NCBI GenBank assembly: GCA_020137815.1
Contig: CM035352.1
Span: 6,059,159 to 6,123,158, forward strand
DNA: 64,000 bases
Origin: Hormiphora californensis
Taxonomy: Eukaryota; Ctenophora; Tentaculata; Cydippida; Pleurobrachiidae
Direction: 5' to 3'
The notes under the pieces are model-generated. The model made no database searches. It was not told where the DNA came from and saw nothing but the letters and a program-made list of their open reading frames with translations. The first letter of the stretch is position 1. Each line of letters opens with the position of its first letter. Positions 1-9,635 of the stretch are shown here, in pieces. The position numbers and the translations under genes were made by a program.

Positions 1-141
1 GATCCTTTTGTAGGTTCAGTTTGTCAACCATAGTCCGGATAGCAGAGAATATTTTGGTGTCATCAGCGAACGACAGTGAAGAACCGTGTTTGATTACGGA
101 TTCCAAGTCAATTACGTAGATCAAAAATAGTAGTAGTAAGC
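1..141 (-). pseudogene. CR1/L2-like reverse transcriptase fragment
   Basis: The minus strand is open across this stretch and reads a reverse transcriptase palm segment with the catalytic motif SFADDTKIF, preceded by a hydrophobic LLLFLIYVIDLE segment. This matches the CR1/L2 type of non-LTR retrotransposon and resembles the copies at 9636-12677 and 32326-36384. It is cut by the window edge on one side and replaced at about 142 by an oppositely oriented RTE-like fragment, so it is a relic. Confidence 0.65.
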
Positions 142-645
142 TCCATACTTTCACGAGCGAGGGCACACTCTGCCAAAGTCAAATTGACTATATTCTGATT
201 CGACGGAAGTGGAAGAACTCTCTGAGTAATGTGGAGGTAGTGGACTCTTTTGGTAGTGTAGGGTCTGATCATAGAGCAGTTCTTGGTTTCCTCCGCCTCA
301 GTCTTCGGACGACTAAGCGTGCTAAGGGGCAGATCAAGTTCGATTATACTTGTAAGGGAGAGGAGCCTGAATTGTGTGAGAGGTACAGTGTGGAGGTGAG
401 GAATAGGTATGATGTGTTAAGAACAGATGTGAAGGATGCTTCTGGAAGGTATGGGGCATTTGTGTCGGCTGTTGGTGAAACCAATAACCACCTACTGCCA
501 CGGAAGCGCAGACGTGCTACTGATAGCGCTATGAGTGACCTGAGAGTTCTTAGTGTAAGAGACGAGTTGTTCGAAGCTAAGAAGGCTTTGTTTCTCCATC
601 CCACTGAGAATAATAGAATCGAGGTTAGCGAGAGGAGAGAACGCT
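142..645 (+). pseudogene. RTE-like retrotransposon fragment, 5' piece (endonuclease end)
   Basis: An open plus-strand frame starts near 142 and covers the C-terminal part of an APE-type endonuclease, with IDYILIRRKWKN and GSDHRAV, then the linker toward the RT. It is clearly homologous to residues about 230-430 of the intact ORF at 952-3903. It lacks the N-terminal endonuclease and is interrupted at 645-648 by the TTAA-flanked element. The same frame resumes at 4670 after that element, so both pieces come from one older insertion. Confidence 0.75.
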
Positions 646-648
646 TAA

Positions 649-3600
649 AGGGCCTAAAAACCCACATTTTAATTAATTATTTTGAACACTCCATCGTAAC
701 AAGCATGCTATTAGAGTCCCAAAAAGCATAGGCACACGCCACATGGACCCCAGGGGAGCCCCTCAAGTTGGGGCCCATTTGGGGTCCCCTTGTAAACGCG
801 GTTGTACTCCTTGAAATGCTAACAATATGATCCTCTCTCAAATATAAAATTTAGGATAGAAATGATCCTTGTGTTTTAGTAGATTTCATAATCTTTCTCA
901 TCAATTATTATTTAAGCCTATCAAAACTTGACTTAACTTGACTTACTTGACTTAAGGCGAGTGGTATTCTCGAACGCTGTAGGTCAGTTTTCGCCAAGGA
1001 TCTCGGCCAGCCATCATTGAAGATATCTCTGCTACGCTCTTCACTCCAGTATCTCTTCGTATGGTGTCCACGAATGTAAGGTTTGGTCTCCCTCTTTTCG
1101 TTTTACCGTGGGAGGGTTCCCATAACAATACTGAGTGAAGTGTTAGCTCTGGGTGTCTAAACGCGTGGCCAGCATGTCTCAGGCGTCTCTCTGCTATTTT
1201 GGTGCTGAGAATCGGTAGGTCACCATACAGCTCGCAGTTGGTCATCCTCAGGAGATACTGGTTTTTATTCAGTGCCATCCTGAGCATTCGAGTGTAGGTG
1301 CCGTTTAGACTACGCTCTTGATCCCTAGTAAGCGTCCAAGTCTCACAGCCGTACAGCAGAACAGATTCTACACATGCCACAAACAATCGGACCTTTAGCT
1401 CATCTTTAAGACTCGAGTTCCAGATCTTCTTGAGTTTATGACATGCCACCCATGCTTTAGCCTTTCTGGTGTTAATGTCCCGGATGGAGTCGGCGATCCA
1501 ACTACCAAGATACTTGAAGTCCTGTACCCTCTTGATGCTCTCTCCCGACAGAGATGTTAACTGCCCTGGGTTATCGATGCCCTCTGTCAGGAATTCTGTC
1601 TTACCAAGGTTACAACGGAGGCCAATTTGGCCACACACGGTTTCCACCTCCTTGAGCAGAGTTCCAAGTTGTTCAGTAGAGTCGGCAAGGAGCGCTAGAT
1701 CGTCAGCAAACTCCGTATCCGATACCCGTTGAGCCTCAATCGGTCGAGATCTGGTACCCCGTGCTGGTTGGATGGTGAAACCAATCTCCGGGTGCCTCGA
1801 GAGTGCCGTACTGATGCAGTAGTCCAGTGCTATTATAAATAAATAGGGTGCGAGCGTATCGCCCTGTAACACCCCGGCAACAATTTCAAAGAGAGCAGAT
1901 TCTCCATCAGCGGTAATGACCTTTGCCCTTGTGTTTGTGTAGAGCCAAGAAATAAGGTCCACTATCCGTGCTGGGATCCCATACGCTCTGAGAATCTTCA
2001 TCAAAGATTTCCTGTTGATGCTGTCGAAGGCTTTACAGAAATCTATAAATACCATCGCAACAGGAAGATTCTTTGCCCTCGCACCTTCAAGAATCCGCCT
2101 CAAAGTGAGAACATGATTAGTAGTGGATCGGCCTTCCCTGAACCCGTTCTGATTATCGCTGAGCAGAGTTTCCACATGGGGCCTAATTCTGTGGAGGATC
2201 ATCCGATTTAGCGTTTTAGCTACAATCGAAGTCAGAGCTATCCCACGGTAGTTGCCGGGTTTTGAAAGGTCGCCCTTTTTTGGGACTGGGATCAGGTTGC
2301 TTATTCGCCACTGATCCGGGACTCCTTCCCCATTTAGTGCTCCGTTACAGAACTCCAGTACAATGTCATCCACATCGCATCTCTTTAGTACTTCTGGAGG
2401 GATTGAGTCATCCCCAAACGCCTTGGCTTCCTTCAGTCTAGACTTCGCTGACTTCAGCTCGTCTCGGGTAAAGGGGCCAACTTCGATTGGGCCAGGAGGG
2501 TGAATCTCCGGAATTTCCAGATCTCCATCAGTCGATTCAACCTGTGTCCCGAGTAGGGTCTTGAAATGGTTGTACCATATCTCAACTCTATCATCGGCTG
2601 AGTCACCCTCAATCTGACTTTGCTCTCGCTGGTGTCGTCCCGAAATTTCGTTGATCAACCTCCAGCTTTCCCTGGTCTTGGCGTGCTTAGTAGCAACCTC
2701 AACCTTACTAATCTTGTTCTCCAGAATTTCAGAGTGCACATTTTCGTACGCATTCTGTAGGTCCTTCTTCGCGGTTCCGATTCTATCCAAGGTTTCCTCA
2801 GATGGGGCAGAATGGTACTGCTGGCTTGCAGTCTCCACATTTTCCCTTGCTCGTTTAACCCTGAAATCATCAGCCACCACGTCTCTGATCCTCTTTCGCT
2901 TCTTCCCCAGTAGAGCTTTGCTCGTCTGCCCAACAGCTTCAACTAGACATCCATATCGCTCGGTCGCATCTTTCCTGTTTTCTATGGCTGAATCTAACAC
3001 TGCGAAGCGGTTATGCACCTCCACAGAGAACCTCTCCTGCAGTTCTGGGCTAGATTTCAGCTCTTCGTAGCAGTAAGAGGTCCTCCCCGGGGGTGTTTTA
3101 CGTTTCCGCAGTGCTAGCTTCAGTTTAACAGTGACCGCCCTATGGTCCGATCCGAGAGAACTAAATATCTCAGATACATCGGCGTCCTTGATACTGTTCC
3201 GCCATTTCCTACGCACTAGTATATAGTCCTTGGTGGATTTACTGAGAGTACCGTCCGAAAGGTGAGTCCAGAGGCGGCATTTCCGTTTCTGAAAACGCAC
3301 ATTAGCAACCTCCATATTCGCCTCCCGTAGAGTCTCCTTCAGACAGAGTCCATTAGGGCTAGTGCTCTTGTGGTAGTACCATCCTGAGGGGGAATCCGAC
3401 CAGCCGAGTTTCGCATTGAAATCTCCCGCCACGACCACTAGATTGTGGGCAGGGATAGTGTTTATACAATCCCTTAGGTCATGGTGAAACTTCTCTACTT
3501 CATCTCTGCTGTAGCCCTCAATTGGTGAATACACAGAAACTACAGTGAAACGAGGGTTCCCTGCAAACGTAACCTTTAGGATGCGAGGTGAGACAACCTC

Positions 3601-4665
3601 CTTCTCCGTAATCAGCTTCCACGCTGCTGCCCTCATGGCGATCCCCACGCCCCCCACTGAAGCCCCTCTCTGGTTTCTCTCGGCTGTAGATGTTAAGAGG
3701 ATGCAGTCTGACCCAGCCGGAGTAATGCGTATAACCTCACCCGGTGCATGCACTATCCGATGTTCTTGAATTGCGAGCACACCAAGTTTGCTATTGCAGA
3801 ACTTATAAGCCAGCTCCTCTTGCCGTTCGACTGTACGTAAGGTACGACAGTTTAGAGTTCCAATGAACGTTTGGCTAATATCCTTATAAAAACTTTCCAT
3901 CATTATTTTTCTTTCACTGCATTTACGTCTGCGGGCGTGACTCCACAGACAAGACAATCATAGCATTAGAAATAAAGGCGGCGAACCGACTCTACTACAC
4001 TTCCAGCTGGCGCTGGGTAGAAGAGATTTTATAATGAATTTGTGACCGTAGTAACATGAATCACTAGCAAGGGATTTGGATCTCTCTAGAGTTAGCCAGG
4101 ACAACATAAAATGGGAGTTGAACTGAAGGACTCTGAGAGCATAATTTACAACTGGTTTGTTCCACTAAGCCTATAGTAGGCAGGGTGGTGCATGTTCAGT
4201 GGTTCACTACACACTTTAGCCCACGTTTGCCACCGTACATAAAATACAGCCAGTCTTTTTAGGACTCGTGGTTAACCACCCCTAGGTGTTCTGTCATTAC
4301 TCAGCATCGGACCTATGTGCCTCCTCCCCTATGACATGCAACAATCAATAAGGGGAAGATAGAGGGGCAAAAAACTAGGAGAAAAATTACCAGAATACAG
4401 AGACAAGAAAGATTATGTACTCACCTGAAACACAAGGATAAATTTACCCAAAACTTCAAATTTGAGAGAGGATCATAATGTTAGCATTTCAAGGAGTACA
4501 AGCGCGTTTACAAGGGGACCCCAACTGAGCCCCAACTTGAGGGGCTCCCCCTGGGCTCACCTTGGGTCCGTGGGGCGTGTACCTATGTTTTTTGGGACTC
4601 CAATAGCATGCTTGTTACAATGTAGTGTTCAAAATAAATAAATAAAATTTGGGTTTTTAGGCCCT
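649..4665. mobile_element. TTAA-flanked DNA element with about 250-bp terminal inverted repeats (piggyBac-like), carrying a nested RTE
   Basis: TTAA occurs at 645-648 and 4666-4669. The ends just inside are AGGGCCTAAAAACCC and its reverse complement. Inverted similarity runs from 649 to about 899 and from 4665 back to about 4407. TTAA duplication is characteristic of piggyBac-type transposition. No piggyBac transposase is visible, so this looks like a non-autonomous element. Its middle is occupied by the RTE-like ORF at 952-3903, which probably inserted later. Removing the element with one TTAA restores the reading frame of the surrounding RTE fragment. Confidence 0.75.
952..3903 (-). CDS. 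RTE-like non-LTR retrotransposon endonuclease-reverse transcriptase, intact ORF
   Basis: A single open frame of about 983 codons runs from tandem ATGs at 3903/3900. The open frame extends upstream to 3957, but without an ATG. The N-terminal 240 residues are an APE-type endonuclease with LNCRTL, IQEHRI, VVAGDFNAKLG, DYILVRRKW and GSDHRAV. The middle is a reverse transcriptase with NYRGIALTS, DNQNGFREGRST, VFIDFCKAFDSINR, GVLQGDTLAPYLF and the catalytic EFADDLALLA. The C-terminal tail has RRLRHAGHAFRHPE and KRGRPNL, as in RTE-type elements. No stop or frameshift is present and the catalytic motifs are kept, so the copy may be recent. Short TTGACTTAA-type repeats at 925-955 may be its 3' tail. 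The RTE assignment rests on motif resemblance; a related clade is possible. Confidence 0.85.
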   Translation of the reverse strand: MMESFYKDISQTFIGTLNCRTLRTVERQEELAYKFCNSKLGVLAIQEHRIVHAPGEVIRITPAGSDCILLTSTAERNQRGASVGGVGIAMRAAAWKLITEKEVVSPRILKVTFAGNPRFTVVSVYSPIEGYSRDEVEKFHHDLRDCINTIPAHNLVVVAGDFNAKLGWSDSPSGWYYHKSTSPNGLCLKETLREANMEVANVRFQKRKCRLWTHLSDGTLSKSTKDYILVRRKWRNSIKDADVSEIFSSLGSDHRAVTVKLKLALRKRKTPPGRTSYCYEELKSSPELQERFSVEVHNRFAVLDSAIENRKDATERYGCLVEAVGQTSKALLGKKRKRIRDVVADDFRVKRARENVETASQQYHSAPSEETLDRIGTAKKDLQNAYENVHSEILENKISKVEVATKHAKTRESWRLINEISGRHQREQSQIEGDSADDRVEIWYNHFKTLLGTQVESTDGDLEIPEIHPPGPIEVGPFTRDELKSAKSRLKEAKAFGDDSIPPEVLKRCDVDDIVLEFCNGALNGEGVPDQWRISNLIPVPKKGDLSKPGNYRGIALTSIVAKTLNRMILHRIRPHVETLLSDNQNGFREGRSTTNHVLTLRRILEGARAKNLPVAMVFIDFCKAFDSINRKSLMKILRAYGIPARIVDLISWLYTNTRAKVITADGESALFEIVAGVLQGDTLAPYLFIIALDYCISTALSRHPEIGFTIQPARGTRSRPIEAQRVSDTEFADDLALLADSTEQLGTLLKEVETVCGQIGLRCNLGKTEFLTEGIDNPGQLTSLSGESIKRVQDFKYLGSWIADSIRDINTRKAKAWVACHKLKKIWNSSLKDELKVRLFVACVESVLLYGCETWTLTRDQERSLNGTYTRMLRMALNKNQYLLRMTNCELYGDLPILSTKIAERRLRHAGHAFRHPELTLHSVLLWEPSHGKTKRGRPNLTFVDTIRRDTGVKSVAEISSMMAGRDPWRKLTYSVREYHSP

Positions 4666-4669
4666 TTAA

Positions 4670-5071
4670 AGGAAACGCATGCCTCAGTCACTGAAGAACG
4701 TATTTCTCAGAAGATACGTCGGGTAGAAACTGCTAATGATGAGAGAAAAAATAAGGTGGCGTGGGACCTCATTAGAGATATTACTGGGGACACTAAAGGA
4801 AATGGTGGTGGCTTGGTAGAAGGCGGTAGCGCTGAGGGGAGGCTGGAGTCTTGGAGGAAACACTTTTCTGGGATATTCGGTGAACCGCCTAGTGTTCCTG
4901 ATGAGGACCTTGTCATTAACACAGTATGTGAGGAACTCCCTATATCTACAGATCCGTTCAACCAGGATGAGTATACTGCAGCTAGGAGGTCCATTAAGGG
5001 TCGTCGTGATTATCAATCCAGTAGGCGACATGGTCTAGAGGGGGATTTGAGGGGCGTGGCACCTCCTCAAA
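4670..5071 (+). pseudogene. RTE-like retrotransposon fragment, second piece (linker before RT)
   Basis: This continues the frame interrupted at 645. It contains AWDLIRDITG and SWRKHFSGIFG, matching the linker between endonuclease and RT in the intact ORF at 952-3903. Similarity ends near 5071, where an unrelated repeat shared with 22100-22141 begins. All RT catalytic motifs are missing. Confidence 0.7.
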
Positions 5072-5113
5072 TTAATTTGTTTAAAGTAGTGTTGAAAAGT
5101 TTGAAACAGTGTT
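5072..5113 (+). repeat. Dispersed repeat end, copy 1
   Basis: A stretch of about 40 bases starting CTCAAATTAATTTGTTTAAA is nearly identical, in the same orientation, to 22100-22141. Its second half (GTGTTGAAAAGTTTGAA) is immediately repeated at 5107-5125. A degenerate trace lies near 5772. It abuts the broken edge of the RTE fragment and is probably the terminus of an unidentified element. Confidence 0.5.
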
Positions 5114-5998
5114 GAAAAGTTTGAATAACAGAAATGTATCAGGATTTAATGCAGATTAGTTTGTAGGTATGTTAACTTTATTGAAGGCGTTGCCATGGTT
5201 AATTAGTAAGAAGGGTTTTCATAGTTCTTATTGCATAATTCTCACACATATCTGCCTTCTCATTCAGCAGAAATACATAGAATGGTATGAATCGATAAAA
5301 GAACAATTACTGATGAGTGAAGGCTGAAGCAGGGATTGCTAACTGCTAAGTTATCTTCTTTTGTTTTTCTGGTACGGAACCTGTGACAGGTAATGTGATA
5401 TTTCAAACTTATCTATCTGTTGTATGCTTGGTAACGCAACTACCCATAGTTGCGGGCACGCTAAAACGTACCTTACTATCGCAATATACTGAATGATGAT
5501 GTAGTCAGCTAGTGTAGTGTGGTTCTGGTACCGCTTAGTTTTATCTGCATTTGAGCCGAAAAATGGTGCAGCGGCTTCCAGGTGAGCACAGTTGAATGTG
5601 CGGATGATGTCTAGATTCTTGGTGTAATCCACATCATGGCGGTAGGCAGACAGGACCTTTTTGGTGAGAGTATTTCCAACGGCAAGGGCATTGCCATCAC
5701 TTTTGTCATCAGTAGGTGTAGCCATATTTGTCATATCTGGCATGGCTAGAGCCTACAAAGAGGTATTCGCCTCAAATTAATGTTGAAAAGCCTAGGGGTC
5801 AAATTCAGCCAGTGCAGCTTCAATACAACCAGGGGTGAAGTCAACTTCATCTAGCGTGCAGGTCGTTGAAGGAATGTCCTTGATAGCCTCCTCAACCGAG
5901 CACATGGATGGATCGCTGAATACTCCTACATATTGGAGAATATTTGATTTTTCCAGAGGGTCATCCAGTCAGGTCTCAGGAGCGGAGCCACACTCGAT
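5114..5998. other. Spacer with little recognisable content
   Basis: Apart from the weak ORF at 5351-5743, I see only short direct repeats near 5107 and AT-rich unique sequence. No RNA gene or complete element is apparent. Confidence 0.5.
5351..5743 (-). CDS. Hypothetical ORF, 130 codons
   Basis: An ATG-initiated frame encodes a 130-residue protein with a polar N-terminus, a central hydrophobic stretch (DYIIIQYIAIVRYVLACPQLW) and a basic end (QKNKRR). I do not recognise a family. It may be an exon of a host gene, a transposon remnant or chance. There is no clear promoter and no partner gene nearby. Confidence 0.25.
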   Translation of the reverse strand: MPDMTNMATPTDDKSDGNALAVGNTLTKKVLSAYRHDVDYTKNLDIIRTFNCAHLEAAAPFFGSNADKTKRYQNHTTLADYIIIQYIAIVRYVLACPQLWVVALPSIQQIDKFEISHYLSQVPYQKNKRR

Positions 5999-6030
5999 TT
6001 GATTTTTCGGTGCTTGTTGACCAGGAAGCG

Positions 6031-6104
6031 ACCGAATATTCGGTTCGGTTCGGTTCGGTTCGGAAATTCGGTGTTTTTTGGGCGGTTCGGTTCGGTTCGG
6101 TTCG
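6031..6104. repeat. (CGGTT)n pentanucleotide repeat, left copy
   Basis: Two blocks of tandem GGTTC units (6031-6062 and 6082-6104) are separated by an imperfect spacer. A second set in the same orientation lies at 8547-8666. The two sets bracket the foldback element and the ORF1 retroelement. Confidence 0.8.
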
Positions 6105-6346
6105 GTAGGAAATTTTGGCCGAACCACCGAATTTTTTGGTCAAAAAATGCCCAGAAATCGGGCTTTTTCATGCAAAATTTTTCAATTATTTCACGAAAAT
6201 TGTAAGGATTTCAATGTCAATTTCGCCGTATTAACCCTATCTCGAATCGGTGGTGCTATGTGGAAATGATTTCGCTAGTTAGCGGGTTCGATATGGATTG
6301 ATTTGATACCTGACTTCCCGTCGAATCGTGTCCTCATGAGAGGGTC

Positions 6347-7195
6347 AAAAAATTCATGGAGAGCACCGATCAAGGTGTTAAGAATCATTCTCTGAAATTT
6401 TGTAAAAAAGTTTGGAAAATATTTCAAAGTCAATTTTATGGAAAATTTTCTAAGTCAATTTTTGCGTACAAATCGCGTTTCGAATCGGTATTGCTAAGCG
6501 GGAGTGATGTTGCTAATTAGTGGGTCCGAGATGGATTATGCTGATACGTGATCCCCCATCAAATCTAATTAGGAAGTTTAGGGGAAACGATTCATGTTTC
6601 AATAAATCCTGCTAATTAGCGAGAGCACTGCCGCATAGCATCACCGATTCGCAACACGTACGATTCGTACGGCAAAATTGACATAGAATTTTTTTTCCGA
6701 AATTGACTTTGAAATATTTTACAAAGTTTTTTCACAAAATTAAATGTTTCTCTAAAAATTCATGGAGAGCATCGATCAAGGTATTGAGAATCATTACCTG
6801 AAATTTTGTGAAATTTTTTTTGTGAAAAATATTTTAAGTAAATTATGGTATACGAATCGTGTTTCTAATCGACAATGCTAAACGGGAGTGATGTTGGTAA
6901 TTAGTGGGTCCGAGATGGATTGTGCTGATACGTGATCCCCCATCAAATCTAATTTTGAAATTTAGAGAGACACGATTCATGGTTCGTTTAATCCTGCTAA
7001 TTAGCAATACCATTCCCGTATAGCATTGCCGATTCGAAACACGATTCGTACGCAAAAATTGACATAGAAAATTTACGATAAAATTGACTTTGAAAATTTT
7101 TTCACAAAATTGACTTTGAAATTTTTTCAAACATTTTTTAACAAAATTTCAGAGAATGATTCTCAATACCTTGATCGGTGCTCTCCATGACTTTT
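6347..7195. mobile_element. Foldback element of two tandem palindromic units
   Basis: The left end (CATGGAGAGCACCGATCAAG, 6354 on) reappears as its reverse complement at 7171-7190. Inside are two head-to-tail palindromic units of about 420 bp (roughly 6347-6765 and 6766-7195). Each carries the block GTGGGTCCGAGATGGATT and inverted arms of the type TTTCGAATCGG...CCGATTCG. There is no ORF, so it is a non-autonomous foldback or MITE-type element. A related, more diverged arm precedes it at about 6180-6300. Confidence 0.7.
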
Positions 7196-7323
7196 TAGAG
7201 AAACATTTATATATTCCTATCTCGTTGCAGCTTTTGTATCGTTTTTGTGACCTCCCTTATCAGTAAAGTTTGCAAGCATCTCTCCAATTGTGACACCCTG
7301 TGCTCACCTCGTGCTCACCTGTC

Positions 7324-8283
7324 ATGAGTACTGCTTCTAACGGTTTTTGTAACCGACTCAGAGTGAACAGTGATGAAAGAGTGAAAAAGGGGGTATACCG
7401 TGAGGTACAGAGTGAAGTTGTGGACCTAGTGCGAGAATTGTTCGTTCATGTGAAGGAAGCGGATTCTTTCCCCAAGAAATGGTCTGCTAGTTCAGCTTCC
7501 TGTTTCTGGGACAATCTAAAGTGTCCTAGTAAGAGTAAGATCAAGGCAGTGGGAAAACCTGAACTTGCTGAGTTTGCAGAGAAGGCATGTCGCTTGCTGG
7601 TTGAGCGGTGTTACCCGGCGATTGATAAGTTGTCTATTGAAACTGAGGAGTGTGAGAGGAGAATCATCAATTGCCAAGAGGAGCTTATCACCGCACAGCG
7701 CTTGTTGGTTGAGGCACAGGACCGCTTAGTTAAGCTACAGTGTGAACTGTTGGAGAAGAGAGACGGTGAGATCATTGCCGTACAGTCTACCGCTGAGAAG
7801 GAGATTAAATCTTTTGCTGGTGTTCTCCAGAAAAACTGTGAGACTGCCCTAGCACCGCAGCGGGTACGTCATGCTATTGCTGTAGCGACAGAGGACAGGA
7901 CAAGCAATGTTATTGTGCATGGTCTGTTTGATGACCGGGCTGAGAATGATGAGGATCTGGAGAACGAAATTAAGCGAGTGTTTAACAGTATGGGTGCTTG
8001 TATTACTGGTATTTCCAGTATGAAGCGACTTGGGAAATACAAGGAGGACTCTGACCGGCCTGTAAAACTACGTTTATGTGGCAAAGATTTCCGAGATCAA
8101 ATTCTGTCCAGTAAGAAATCTCTGAAGAACTCTGATAGGCACAAAGATGTCTATATTTCCCCTGACCGTTCTCCGGAGGAGAGAGAGGAGAGGAGGAAGC
8201 TGGTGGTAGCGCTGAAGGAGAGGAAGGAGGCGGAGCCGGGGAAGACCTTTGGGATTCGTGGGGGCAAGGTGGAGGAAGTGTGA
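7324..8283 (+). CDS. Retrotransposon ORF1-like protein (coiled coil plus RRM-like region)
   Basis: The first ATG of the frame is at 7324; upstream codons are GTG/CTC-type only. About 319 residues. Residues 100-165 form a heptad-like coiled coil (ERRIINCQEELITAQRLL). Residues 200-290 contain NVIVHGLFDDRAENDEDLEN and a following basic RRM-like segment. The C-terminus has YISPDRSPEEREERRKL and a short basic domain ending near GIRGGKVEEV. This architecture is typical of ORF1 nucleic-acid chaperone proteins of L1/CR1-type non-LTR elements. A diverged relative is at 21262-22051. No ORF2 follows. A 230-bp tail leads to an (ATT)n tract at 8517-8535, so this looks like an ORF1-only, non-autonomous or internally deleted copy. 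Confidence 0.75.
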   Translation: MSTASNGFCNRLRVNSDERVKKGVYREVQSEVVDLVRELFVHVKEADSFPKKWSASSASCFWDNLKCPSKSKIKAVGKPELAEFAEKACRLLVERCYPAIDKLSIETEECERRIINCQEELITAQRLLVEAQDRLVKLQCELLEKRDGEIIAVQSTAEKEIKSFAGVLQKNCETALAPQRVRHAIAVATEDRTSNVIVHGLFDDRAENDEDLENEIKRVFNSMGACITGISSMKRLGKYKEDSDRPVKLRLCGKDFRDQILSSKKSLKNSDRHKDVYISPDRSPEEREERRKLVVALKERKEAEPGKTFGIRGGKVEEV

Positions 8284-8516
8284 GAGACAGTGCGGGACTG
8301 CTGTGTTTGAGTTTGTGTATTTACAAATTTAGTAAGGTTCTGTGACTGGACTTTTGAGCATCAGAGCACCGGACATTTAAATGGGATTTAGAACATTTTA
8401 TTTATCTTTAATACTATAGTTATGTTTGCAATGGTGAACCGCTCTGATTGCTGTGTAGTTTACTAGTTTTTTGTTCTGGTAACCTATGTGGTATGAGCGT
8501 GTATATAAGTACGGAT

Positions 8517-8666
8517 ATTATTATTATTATTATTAGAAAAAGTTTTGTATGGTTCGGTTCGGTTCGGTTACCGAAATTCGGTTCGGTTCGGTTCGGTTCG
8601 GTAAAAAAGTTTTTCAAATTCGGTTCGGTTCGGTTCGATGGAAAACAACCCGGTTCGGTCGTTTCC
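8517..8666. repeat. (ATT)n tract followed by (CGGTT)n repeat, right copy
   Basis: ATT units at 8517-8535 are a plausible 3' tail of the ORF1 retroelement upstream. They are followed by CGGTT arrays at 8547-8570, 8578-8602 and 8619-8637, similar to 6031-6104. Confidence 0.75.
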
Positions 8667-8720
8667 TGTTGTTGACAAAGGACCAAAAGAACCGTGAATT
8701 TGATTTGATAGTGTCAATGG

Positions 8721-8927
8721 CTTCCTTCCTTCCTTCCTTCCTTCCTTCCTTCCTTCCTTCCTTCCTTCCTTCCTTCCTTCCTTCCTTCCTTCCTTCCTTC
8801 CTTCCTTCCTTCCTTCCTTCCTTCCTTCCTTCCTTCCTTCCTTCCTTCCTTCCTTCCTTCCTTCCTTCCTTCCTTCCTTCCTTCCTTCCTTCCTTCCTTC
8901 CTTCCTTCCTTCCTTCCTTCCTTCCTT
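8721..8927. repeat. (CTTC)n microsatellite
   Basis: About 207 bases of near-perfect CTTC tetranucleotide. Open frames in both directions here are artefacts of the repeat. Confidence 0.98.
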
Positions 8928-8935
8928 TCTTTGAC

Positions 8936-9600
8936 CAACATCTTCTCTACAGCAACGCCCCCTCTTAACCGGAAATCAGTGTCAGAATCAATGTGTTTTA
9001 ATACATAAGAAGTCCAGTGAGGCAGTGCATACATGGGTTTTTTGCCAAGCTAGGTTTTTTTCACGATCAAACGCCCTTCCCAACATGATTTACACTCACC
9101 TCTTACACTACGACTTCTTTATTATTTCCTGATTTTTACAAGCCATCTCCCATTATTGTTATGTTGATCAACTAACCCCTCCTTCTCAATCAATTAAATA
9201 TCCCTTCCTCCATCAGTTTGATGAGGAAAAGATGAAACTAACACTGGAAGTTCTGGATTTGACACGTTGGGAGATATCATATGTGGAGGAGATAAATGAG
9301 TGAGATGTCCTTACTTACATTGAAAGAGAAATACTGGAATCAATAACACGGAATAAGTAAAAATTAGAACCTTATCTTTTAAAGTGGGAGTAGAGGTAAT
9401 GGAGGAAAGACAGTGACCGTCTTTGGTCGTGAAACTCGTGTGATTTTTCTTAATTGTTCAATGCTCAATTACTATTTCATGATCATTGATAAACTGATAA
9501 ATGATAATGGTGGTTGCATTTGGCAATATTACAAGATTACAAGATTACAAATAAGTTTTAGTATACATAACAAATGAATACAACGCACTCAGCAGAGCTT
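8936..9600. other. Non-coding spacer
   Basis: AT-rich sequence without a supported gene. Three 9-10 bp units of ATTACAAG type at 9528-9550 lie just beyond the 3' side of the CR1-like element and could belong to its tail. Confidence 0.5.
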
Positions 9601-9635
9601 CCGCGTGATAAAATGATATTCCCTATATGAGTGAA

